Positions 8,937 through 17,013 of a stretch of DNA of 25,050 nucleotides are shown here, piece by piece. The position numbers and the translations under genes are program-made. The notes below the pieces were generated by a model, which was not told the origin of the DNA, did no database searches, and saw only the letters and a program-made list of their open reading frames with translations. How positions within the stretch are numbered: the first letter of the stretch is position 1; every line of letters begins with the position of its first letter. Source of the DNA: Amoebophrya sp. AT5.2 (Eukaryota; Sar; Dinophyceae; Syndiniales; Amoebophryaceae); contig RXOD01004263.1 of assembly GCA_005223375.1 (NCBI GenBank), forward strand, positions 1-25,050, in the 5' to 3' direction.

Positions 8937-9680
8937 TGTAGGAGCTCTACCCAAGCGTTTGGCGCGCAAAGGATTGAAGATCGGTGCCGCCACCAGCGGC
9001 CAGGGGACGGTCACGCATTTCTATTTTCTCCGGGAAATTTGAAAAGCGACGAATCGCAGCGGGTTTTCTCCTGCTGCTTTCATGCTAAGGCCTATCTTCT
9101 GATTGGTATTCCCCTGGCCTGAAGACAAAGACAGCGACTCGGTACGTGCGAGTTGCAAAGCGGACAGAATTCTGATCCTTCGTCGGTTTTTTTTTTGGCT
9201 ACGGCCTTCGGTGGAAAACAAAATCAATCTATAAGTTCTTTATTGTTCGCTCGGTTTTACATTTACTGTCGATCCCAACGGCCACGCCGACAGCAACGTA
9301 GACTCTGAAGCAAACTTTTGTATGATCAGGATGGTCATGGTCAATCTTCAATATATATGAGATGAATGGCTTGATCGATCCTCCATTATTTTAGCTCTAG
9401 GTCTATTCTGGGATTTCTTCAATTTGAATTTTATTTGCAACCCAATCCTCTTCTTCTAGCAGGTCGGTCCACAACTATCATTCTAATTTCTGTTGACTGC
9501 CGCCGGCACATAGAAGATATCAGTGCTACGTTTTTCATGGATATGGAATTGGATTTGGATATGTTTATGTGCTCGGGTTTTGAGACTTGTTTTTAGGTTA
9601 CGAGAGAAAGTAATTCACATTTGTATGTAAAGAGGGCTATCTAAGATAAGATCAGCCTTAGCTTAGCTGAAGTACAAGTA
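8937..9680. other. Spacer before paralog B, second copy of duplicated block
   Basis: About 8937-9320 aligns with 5303-5690 as described for the first copy. The remaining ~360 bp to the ATG is largely diverged from the corresponding part of unit 1, apart from a short similar stretch (tgccgccggc at 9500-9509, compare 5848-5857). An acceptor-like gacttgtttttag ends near 9596, about 85 bp before the ATG. No gene is seen. Confidence 0.45.
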
Positions 9681-12143
9681 ATGTGCCACCAGCTACGCTT
9701 CCGCGGCTGGCGCTTGCCATTCCTCTCCGTCGTGGCTCATTTGGCATGGGGCTTGTCTCCAGACTTGCCTCCAGCTCCACCAGAGGACCCAGAGAACTTG
9801 CCTCCGGAGGACCCGAAGGGGCAGCCAGTGCCGCCAGCGACGCAACCAAAATCGACGACACAAGATGGGACAGAAGATGAGTCGTTTTGGCGGCAAAGGC
9901 TGGAAAACTTGTTTGACCTAGTTCCTGGTTTTACCAAGAACCCGGTTCGCTGGCGAAAGTTTGTCGAGGACAGGGTGCTCGGGTTTCTGAAGGGGACCGA
10001 GGAGAGCCGCAGGAAGGAAATTTTGGGCTGGTTTCACGGTTTGGAGTCCATGGACGGCGTTTACTACAATCCCCAGCTGGAAAATCCCCAGCTGGAACTG
10101 CATTCCTGGGTTGTCGTGCGGCAGTTCAGGGAACGCCACCATGCTCTCCAAGCTTTGAAAGAAGTTTTGCTCTATCTGTTCGCCGGGGAGAAAAATTTGA
10201 GGACTCTTCGTTCGCCGGGGTGGAGGTATCTTCTTCCGTTCGACGACAAAAAGGACAAGGAGCGAGAACGCTTCCTGCGCGCCTGCACAAGGTTTTTCCA
10301 AAAGATCGCTTTCTTCCCGGCGGAGACGGAAGGGCAGACGCAGAAATTCTTCGACGCAAACAAGGAGTTGATCCGACACATATATGATCACGCAGACGAC
10401 GCTCCCCATTACCTGAGCGAACTGATGAAAGCGGTTCGAGATGCCAAGAGAAAATCGTTAGCCGCGAGCGAGGCATCGATGCTGACGGACTGGAGAGCAT
10501 GGGTATCCGAAGACGACGCGCGGACAAAGGCGCACAAACAGCGGGAACTCCTGCGCAAAGGAAGACGGGCGCTTACTCCCGAACTCGCGCCGGAGCTGAA
10601 CCCAGTTGATGTTGACGAGGATGACGAGGATCTGTGGCGGGTGTGGAGGCGGACCGTCCTGAAAAGGAATGGTAATAGTCGAGGCGGGTTCACGACTGAA
10701 CCGGCGTTCGACACAGGAACCGAGACCCACCGCTGGCAGCGCCCGCTGTGGTTTTGGTTCCTATGTTTAAATCCTGCGATTGAAGATGAAGATGGGCCGG
10801 GACAACACGAGTCGCCGACGGGGGATGGACAGCTGCAACGCTATGCCGCTGAGCCGGAACATCTGCTCATGGGGGCCTTCGGACCGGACGGGGGGGTGGG
10901 CGCGTTTGCCCACCGTCTGCGCGATGCACTGGAGCTATCGATTGTCCGCAGCACGAAGTACCTGATTCGCTCGACGAAAGATTCTCCTGACATCTCGAAA
11001 AGAATGTACAACGTTGTTCGTTCCACGGAGTGGAACACGCTCATCCGAGGAGATTCGCTGGAGAATGGCTCAATCAATCAATACGACGTTTCCCTGGACG
11101 AGTATCTGCAGCCGTTTGCGGTACTTGCTACGAGCGAGGAGTTGGTGGAGATGCGTTCGGCGCTTGGTAACCTGTTAAGCGCTTCCGGGCTAGTCGAGGG
11201 CATCATCGATTACTTCAGGGGACTTCAGCTTTTCTCCGACGCCTGGGCCCCGGAAGTAGAAATTGTCGGCGGGTCCAAAAACACCGAAATCGACCGCAAC
11301 CTTCCTGCAGGATTCCGGTACAAAGAGGTAAAGACCAAAGCGACGAAAAAGCCCTGGGTCGGCGGCAGCCTTTTGCGGACCTTGCTGCTTGACGACGCCA
11401 AGCAAGGAAAGGAGCTGCAGCAGGAGTTGCTAAAGCTAGAGGGAGCTGAAGAAAATACTGGTTCTCTCATTGCATTGTGGGCGAGCGCGGGTTTTTTGGT
11501 ACTGCTTGGGACGGCGTTGGCCGTATTGCTGGCTACGAAACTCGAGCAGACGAAAAAGCTGACGAGGCGACGAGCAAAACTTGGTCGCGACGACGGCGGC
11601 GTATGGGGGGGTGAGCGGGGTTTCTTCGCATATTTTTTTGGCGGGCACTGGTGCTTCTGCGCGAAAAAGCAGGGTCGCCCGACATCAACGTTGACATCGT
11701 CACGAGAGGAGAAGCAAACGCAGGAGAATGAGTCAGTATCAAATGTTGACGCGGGGAGCGATCGCGGAGGGCGGCCCGCGTCGAGATCGGCGAGCACAAC
11801 ACGGGGCTCGAAGTCGTTTGATGCGAACAGATTCGTCCCGAGGCCGAGCCCGACATCAACCGTCCCCGGGTTACTCAGGAACAATTCGTCGAGCTGGCCC
11901 CGGGGGCCCTCGGCGCCCCGCTCCCCCGGTTGGACACATCAGGGACCGCAGGAACCTCATCAAGTGGAGAGAATGTCGTTGCACGGGAGAACTCCGTATG
12001 AGCACGAGCCACAGCACGAACAGGCCCTGCTTGGACTGGAAAACTACTACAATCCGCCCGCCACGGTCTTGGGCGTCGAGCAGGCTGCGGGGGAAGAAAG
12101 CGAAAAACTCATCGTGTACCGAGGAGTAGGCACGTCGAGGTGA
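9681..12143 (+). CDS. Putative single-pass membrane protein, tandem paralog B (820 aa)
   Basis: ATG at 9681 (MCHQLRFRGW) to TGA. Same architecture as the gene at 5934: a short N-terminal basic/hydrophobic leader (WRLPFLSVVAHLAWG), a contracted Pro/Glu repeat (LPPAPPEDPEN, LPPEDPKG), a long ectodomain, one membrane span at about 596-621 identical to that of paralog A, then a juxtamembrane basic patch, a Cys pair (HWCFCAKK) and the conserved ENYYNPPATVLG tail. Differences from paralog A are in-frame indels: a 15-bp tandem repeat encoding NPQLE twice (10068-10097), extra residues after IVGG (SKNTEIDRNLPAGF), and a longer Ser/Arg-rich tail linker (around 11755-11830). The open frame and in-frame indels indicate that both copies are under coding constraint. 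Function is unknown; a lineage-specific surface or endomembrane protein is inferred. Confidence 0.83.
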   Translation: MCHQLRFRGWRLPFLSVVAHLAWGLSPDLPPAPPEDPENLPPEDPKGQPVPPATQPKSTTQDGTEDESFWRQRLENLFDLVPGFTKNPVRWRKFVEDRVLGFLKGTEESRRKEILGWFHGLESMDGVYYNPQLENPQLELHSWVVVRQFRERHHALQALKEVLLYLFAGEKNLRTLRSPGWRYLLPFDDKKDKERERFLRACTRFFQKIAFFPAETEGQTQKFFDANKELIRHIYDHADDAPHYLSELMKAVRDAKRKSLAASEASMLTDWRAWVSEDDARTKAHKQRELLRKGRRALTPELAPELNPVDVDEDDEDLWRVWRRTVLKRNGNSRGGFTTEPAFDTGTETHRWQRPLWFWFLCLNPAIEDEDGPGQHESPTGDGQLQRYAAEPEHLLMGAFGPDGGVGAFAHRLRDALELSIVRSTKYLIRSTKDSPDISKRMYNVVRSTEWNTLIRGDSLENGSINQYDVSLDEYLQPFAVLATSEELVEMRSALGNLLSASGLVEGIIDYFRGLQLFSDAWAPEVEIVGGSKNTEIDRNLPAGFRYKEVKTKATKKPWVGGSLLRTLLLDDAKQGKELQQELLKLEGAEENTGSLIALWASAGFLVLLGTALAVLLATKLEQTKKLTRRRAKLGRDDGGVWGGERGFFAYFFGGHWCFCAKKQGRPTSTLTSSREEKQTQENESVSNVDAGSDRGGRPASRSASTTRGSKSFDANRFVPRPSPTSTVPGLLRNNSSSWPRGPSAPRSPGWTHQGPQEPHQVERMSLHGRTPYEHEPQHEQALLGLENYYNPPATVLGVEQAAGEESEKLIVYRGVGTSR
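10068..10097 (+). repeat. 15-bp tandem repeat (NPQLE x2) in paralog B
   Basis: Two identical 15-bp units, aatccccagctggaa, stand in frame at 10068-10082 and 10083-10097. Paralog A has unrelated residues here (RRAKPEGEA), so the repeat arose after or at the split of the two copies. Confidence 0.85.
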
Positions 12144-12792
12144 GGCGATCCGACGGCAAGGAATTTTTCGCTTTTTGACGGAGGCATCGCTTGTTGATAT
12201 TCCTCATTCTTTGGTGCGCGTTATTGATATCGGCCGTACCGCACGACGACGAAAAGAGAAAGCCTAAGCCTCACGATTGTATGAGCATCGCACTTCAATC
12301 GAGAAAGACGGAACACTATAAATGATCTTCTAGTAAATCCACCAGCACCACCATCTTCGGAAACGAAGTTCCGAGTATAATATTTTAAGTTATGGGACTG
12401 GGAGCAGTGTATTGATGTCCTCGGCCAAGCACAATAAAACGCTGGGGATACGAACGGAAGCGCCTAAGTAGGTTATGCTCTTACGGTAGCAGTAAGTGAA
12501 CGCTAGCACTCCTTAGTTCTTTACTTTGCTGTGCTTTTTACTCTGCCTTACGAATGATGATCAACTGGACCGATGATCGTGTGCGTGCTCTCCCGTCGCC
12601 GCCTTTTTAAACTTCAAGTATAGTAGCTCACAACTATTTCTATTGAAGTTGAGTAGCGCTAGCGCTATCGCGACTCAAGATTAGAACGTCATGTATAAAA
12701 AATTACGCCACGAACAAGGTAAGTACAAGTACAACGACTGTCCAACAAGCGGCGAGAGTCCAATGGGGTAAAAATAAATCGAAGGCGCGTTG
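12144..12792. other. Intergenic region with inverted repeat and palindrome
   Basis: The first ~160 bp match the region after paralog A. About 12310-12820 has no counterpart in unit 1. It contains a perfect 8-bp inverted repeat AACTTCAA/TTGAAGTT with a 25-base loop (12610-12650), directly followed by a 14-bp perfect palindrome TAGCGCTAGCGCTA (12654-12667). No ORF of note is present. No terminal inverted repeats or target duplications were found that would define a transposon. Confidence 0.5.
12610..12667. repeat. Inverted repeat followed by 14-bp palindrome
   Basis: AACTTCAA (12610-12617) and TTGAAGTT (12643-12650) can pair around a 25-base loop. Four bases later TAGCGCTAGCGCTA (12654-12667) is its own reverse complement. 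Together they form a compact symmetric site inside the stretch present only in the second duplicated unit. Confidence 0.7.
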
Positions 12793-13113
12793 ATGAGCCG
12801 AGGGAGTGATAAAGAACGACAACTACCCCACGGAACGACTACGCTGCGAGGGACCGCCATCAGAGTCCTCTCCTGGATGAAAAATGCTTCGGAGGCCGAA
12901 ACCAACAGGCTGATGGTCTTCTGCAGCTGTGAACCGGCTGAAACCACGGAAGGAGAAATGGACGAAAACAGTGTGAACTCATACGAAAAAGCGATGGAGA
13001 AAACTGGAACTGCCTACGCCAACTTGCAGCGAAGAGCAAGCTCTTTCCAGCGTATTCTTGCACAGGACGAAAATAATGGTACGTTGAAGCACTTCTTCGG
13101 GCGACTTGACTAG
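12793..13113 (+). CDS. Small unrecognised ORF, 106 aa (doubtful)
   Basis: ATG at 12793 to TAG; an internal ATG at 12877 would give 78 residues. The segment 12823-12994 is homologous to 8700-8855, and the frame reading ETNRLMVFCS.EP.ET is kept in both. Upstream of that point the first copy is shifted by indels (a run of six versus five A, and a 10-bp gap), so only part of the frame is conserved. The C-terminal part after 12995 is outside the duplicated block. No motif is recognised. It could be a short gene or non-coding sequence. Confidence 0.3.
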   Translation: MSRGSDKERQLPHGTTTLRGTAIRVLSWMKNASEAETNRLMVFCSCEPAETTEGEMDENSVNSYEKAMEKTGTAYANLQRRASSFQRILAQDENNGTLKHFFGRLD

Positions 13114-13826
13114 ACGGTGCAGTCTCGGTTTCCAGTTCCACGCCTTGATTGCTGCATTACTTAGATTCCATTCCGGCCTTTGATCCGACGCCAAAAAGAA
13201 ACCAAGACTGAACAAGGTCAGCTCCAGGCCCAGGGGGCTCGTTCGGTCTCGGTGGCGGTAATTTTCGGACTAAAGTTTCGTGGTAGAGGTAGTATATTCG
13301 ATCTTTCGTGGTCGTGCGTAGTGTGCTCACGTCCATCCCAATCAATGAGTCAGGGCCCCATGACGTAGTCGATATTGGAGACCATTGCCTTCAGCTCCCA
13401 GACTAAGTGCACGATCTCTGCTTCTGCATCTCTCTGAAAATTTGGTCCACAGAATTGCATCGCGCCTTGGATCCCTTGAATTTCGGCGCACATCACATCT
13501 GACATCGGTTTCGTCGTTGCCATGCCCTTGCCCCGTGCGCTCCTCTATGGATAAGAAGGTATCAATCCTTCGTCCCGATTTAATTGCTTTGCAAATGCAG
13601 GAGAGCCATGTGGTGCTTCGGCACTTCAATTTCGCAGCAAATACCAGTTTTAGAAGTTACAATTTAACCACCCGCCAGGTGTGTTTTGACTTTGAGGTGA
13701 GAAACACAATCGCTACTTCTGTAGTTCCTTGATTTGGAATTTATTGGATGGATTTGTTTTCTTCACTTCTTTCCCCACTGGTTTACTGATCTGATTCGCT
13801 GCGACCTGCGAAGAAGAAGAACGACA
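13114..13826. other. Intergenic region, no gene recognised
   Basis: This is 713 bp with one 115-codon frame (13385-13732) that lacks an early ATG and any recognisable motif. A long pyrimidine-rich tract (ttttcttcacttctttcccc, near 13756-13777) lies upstream of the next start at 13827 and could serve a splice acceptor at an AG near 13812. Confidence 0.4.
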
Positions 13827-16368
13827 ATGGGCGAGCCGCTGGCGGATTCCGGGATCCGGGAGGGGTCGGCAAAGATTTTCTCGGTCGCCGATAAGGACGC
13901 GAAAGGGAAGCAGAACGTTTTCTACAACCCGGCCCAGGTATATAATCGCGACCTGAGCATACTCGTTCTCACCGTATATTCCGTAATGCGCCGCATCGAG
14001 GAGAAGGAAAAAGAGCGAACACGGCTGAAAAACAAGAAGCAAATCTGGGAGCCGTATGAAGGTGCTTTTTCTCACCTAAATCTGATTGTCTGTTTTTTCC
14101 GTCCAGCTTCTTATGTGCAATTCCATGCCGTTGCAGCCCCAGCCGACAACCTAGCGTGGCTCTTAAATTAGAAGTATAGGTACTTGCTCCTACCGCTACC
14201 TATCTGTTCCTACGACTTGAATTCCAATCGGACGATTGGTTCCAATCGGTGCACACATCACAGGTCTTTCCATTCTCGAGGCCCTCGCTGCTTCCGGTCT
14301 GCGTTCAGTGCGGTACTGGAAGGAGATTCCGCACGTGAAACATATCACAGTCAATGACTTCGACGCCACAGCGGTGGAGCACATGCGGAAGAATCTACTC
14401 GCCAACAGCATTCCGATAGAGCAGACGCAAAGGGACGTCCTCCGACCGCCACCCCCCGGCACGCCAAGCTCTACTGATCCTGGTGCCGCTCCTACGAAGA
14501 CCACCGTGGCGTTCCAGAAAGTGAGGCCGAACCACGGGGACGCCATCCTGCACTGCTACACGGAGGGCCACCAGCAGTACGACGTAATTGATCTCGACCC
14601 CTATGGGACCGCGTCCCCCTTCCTCGACGCCGCCATCCGGGGAGTGAAAAACGGGGGCCTGCTGTGCGTGACGTCGACGGATATGCCGATCCTAGGCGGA
14701 AACCATCCGGAAACCTGCTTCTACCGCTACGGGGGCACGCCGTTAAAGGCACGGTACGTGCACGAGATGTCCCTGCGGCTCCTCCTGAACGCAATCACAA
14801 GCACCGCAGCGAGGCATCAGCGGTACATTCAGACTACTATACATGTACGTTCGTTATCGTTTCAGGCTAATATTTACGCCCCAGCAGTGACTGTGGCTGC
14901 ATTTAAGAAACCACAACGAACCGAACCAACAAACTCAGGATTGTCGAGCCACTGCTCGCAAACCACAACGAACCGAACCAACAAACTCAGGATTGTCGAG
15001 CCGCTTCTTTGTGCGAGCATGGATTTTTACATTCGCGTGTTTGTGCGCGTGCGCGACTCCCCCTTGCAGGCGAAGGACCTCGCGAAAAACACCGGAATTG
15101 TGCTGCAGTGTACCCAGTGCGAGTGCTTCCACGTGCAGCCCATGGGGAGTCAGGAGTTCGAAAACAAAAAGAGCAATAAAGCGACTGCTGCCCCACCCGC
15201 AGGGGACGCGAAAGATCCCTGCGGTGCCGCCGCCGGGAAGCCTGAGCCTGACGCCGAGGCACCAGCAGAGTCTGCAGAGGAAATCGCCGAGGAGGAGGAG
15301 AACTTGGACGAACGGTTACAGGAGCTATTGCGACGTGCGCGGCGGGGGCAGCCCCCGGTGCAGGCGCGCAAAGGGCTCAAGTACAAGTCAGCAAAGATGG
15401 CTCCGGGCGGTTCCGAGTGTACGGAATGCGGTGGTCGTATGGCGATCGGCGGGCCATGTTATCTCGGGCCGCTGCACGACCCCGACTTCCTGGATGCGTG
15501 TCTCGCCGTCTGTGCCTTGAATCAAAGTAGCAGCGCGCAGAAGGAGGAAGTAGATGAAGCGCAAGACCAACGCGAGTTGAAGAAGCGAAAACTGTCGGCT
15601 GGAGAACCAGGACCAGCGGGGGACAGCTCGCCAACGGCCGCGAGCACGCCAGGAGGAGCGACCCAGAAAGCTGCCTCTGCAGGGTCGCAATCTGTGTCTG
15701 CAGGAGGACCACAATCTGTTGATAGCACTGTCCTCGCGGCCTCGCCGGCACTAGATTTGTCGAGGCAAGCCCAAGTGTGCGTTTCCGAGGACGATTTCCG
15801 GCTGCCGCATATATCGCAGTGGAAGAAGATCGAAGGCATGCTAACCGCTATGTCGGAGGAGCTGCCCGATGTCCCGCTGCACTACAACCTTCCCTCCCTC
15901 TGCAGCAGTCTTCGCGTCGACTGCGTACCCATGCTCCGGTTTCGCGGGGCGCTTCGGTCGCTCGGCTACCGGGCGAGCCATTTTCATCGTGATGCGAACG
16001 CGGTGAAGACGGATGCAGACAACACGGTGGTCTACGATCTGGTTCGAAAGTGGGCCAAAGAAAGGCTGGCGGTGAAACCTTCCGCTTCCAGCGCGGAGAA
16101 AGCCAGCAAAAAGGAAAGAAAGCGCGCGGAGGCACACGCGGTGCATGGGAAGGGAGCAGCAGAGAGAATACTGGAGAAGGCGATCACAACAGATGGCGTA
16201 AACAAGATCAACTGGGAGACCTGTGGAATTGGGGTAGAAGAGAGCCTGCAAGTGCGGCGCAAGGTCGCGAGGTTTCTACCGAACCCAGAGAGAAACTGGG
16301 GCCCGAAACCACGCGCGAAGCCGGGGGCTGCTCCATCTTCCGGGGCGGGAGGAGATAAGAACAGTTAG
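13827..16368 (+). CDS. TRMT1: tRNA (guanine26-N2)-dimethyltransferase, Trm1/TRMT1 type, 3 exons
   Basis: Exons 13827-14061, 14264-14822 and 14991-16368 join in frame to 723 residues. Trm1 uses S-adenosylmethionine to form m2,2G at position 26 of tRNA, in nucleus, cytosol or mitochondria. Family hallmarks seen: IREGSAKIF...NVFYNPAQVYNRDL at the N-terminus; SAM motif EALAASGLRSVR after the first junction; NDFDATAVEHM; catalytic-type DLDPYG at 188-193; TSTDMPILGGNHPETCFYRYGG from 215; IVEPLL...DFYIRVFVRV; two Cys pairs (C305/C308 and C408/C411) of the expected zinc site; GGPCYLGPLHD; SHFHRDANAVKTDA; and C-terminal RFLPNPERNWGPK. Two low-complexity insertions, one between the Cys pairs (Ala/Glu-rich) and one before WKKIEGML (Ser/Gly/Ala), make it longer than yeast Trm1. 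No clear mitochondrial presequence is seen. Identification is firm; exon ends are inferred from family alignment. Confidence 0.93.
14062..14263 (+). other. Intron 1 of TRMT1 (202 bp, GT-AG)
   Basis: The donor is GAAG|GTGCTT and the acceptor CATCACAG|GTC. Removal joins codon 79 as G|GT (Gly) and gives the Trm1 sequence ...WEPYEGLSILEALAASGLR. The intron contains in-frame stops. Near its 3' end is a short inverted repeat, ccaatcg/cgattgg, inside two direct copies of ttccaatcgg (14222-14249). Confidence 0.85.
14823..14990 (+). other. Intron 2 of TRMT1 (168 bp, GT-AG) with duplicated acceptor
   Basis: The intron has no stop in the exon frame, so the locus reads through as one ORF, but the 56 extra residues do not fit Trm1. 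Splicing CG|GTACATT...AACTCAG|GATT gives ARHQRIVEPLL, which aligns without gap to the conserved RYIEPLL region. Length is a multiple of three, so intron retention would keep the reading frame. Confidence 0.8.
14908..15002 (+). repeat. 43-bp direct repeat duplicating the 3' splice site
   Basis: Copies at 14908-14950 and 14960-15002 are identical over 43 bp (aaaccacaacgaaccgaacc through ctcaggattgtcgagcc), offset by 52 bp. Each contains the acceptor CAG and the first 12 bases of exon 3. The distal copy keeps the reading frame. Use of the proximal acceptor (ending 14938) would shift it. Confidence 0.9.
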
Positions 16369-17013
16369 AAGGAGGTTTACAGTAAGCACATTGTGTTGCG
16401 GACGACCATCAAAAGTCGATCTGGATGAGGTGAAGCGCCGAAAAAAATGCACTCATCGATATCTGCGTCACGAACGCAATACGGCGGGTCATGCAGGCAG
16501 TCTTCTCGTGGACGGCAAGCACTTTTTCCAAGTCCAACCTGTTCGCCCGCACAAGCGTGAATCAATTGCACTCCTACGTACTTCTAAACTTAGATCCTTT
16601 ATTTCCTTGACGATCTTGATCACCGGCGGCGTCAGCACAAACAAGTTTCTTCCGGGATCGATAGTGCAAATCTGCTGTAGTAAGTTGGAGGAGTAGGAGA
16701 AGGAGTTGTAGATCAACAACAGAGTGAGTCTCCTATCATCGTTCGCAGGGCGGGGGCTAAAAACCGAAAAGGAGTAATGTGATCTCTTTTTTTAGCATCG
16801 TGAATGTCCCACTACAGAAAATGCTTGCCTATTGCTGTTGTTCTGCTCTTCTGTGAACCATCAAACGGGATTTCGTATCATCGCCTGCGAGCTAGAAGAT
16901 GTGGCGAAGGATGTAAAAGCATATATAAAGCAAGATGATCGTGTTTTCAGTAATTTTTGACCTTTAGTCGTTGTATTACTTCATCGCAGTCGCACCCCTC
17001 AGCACAGAGCATT
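16369..17013. other. Intergenic region, no gene recognised
   Basis: This is 645 bp. The frame at 16391-16696 (101 codons) has no family features or codon bias and is not called. The sequence catatataaag (16920-16930) resembles a TATA box about 85 bp before the next ATG. An acceptor-like tacttcatcgcag ends near 16989, 24 bp before that ATG. Either could mark the 5' end of the next gene, but neither is proven. Confidence 0.4.

Larger units (their letters stand above)
5228..12994 (+). repeat. Tandem segmental duplication (two units)
   Basis: Unit 1 spans about 5228-8861 and unit 2 about 8862-12994. Each contains, in order, the 3' end of the 4328-5302 gene, a spacer, one membrane-protein paralog and a downstream block ending catacgaaaaagcga (8841-8855 and 12980-12994). 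Unit 2 is about 0.5 kb longer, mainly in the spacer before its paralog and in an extra stretch at about 12310-12820. Both units are in direct orientation. Confidence 0.85.

Noticed and set aside
11225..11884. 219-codon - strand ORF over the tail of paralog B
   Set aside because: It is antisense to a well-supported gene, and no comparable frame is open over paralog A.
14823..14990. Reading the TRMT1 intron 2 as coding because the frame is open
   Set aside because: The 56 residues have no place in the Trm1 alignment, whereas GT-AG removal gives the conserved IVEPLL region without a gap.
16391..16696. 101-codon + ORF after TRMT1
   Set aside because: No recognisable domain and ordinary intergenic composition.
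16920..16930. TATA-like catatataaag upstream of the SBNO gene
   Set aside because: Similar AT runs occur at 4157 and 9350, and the suspected lineage rarely uses TATA boxes; not called as a promoter.
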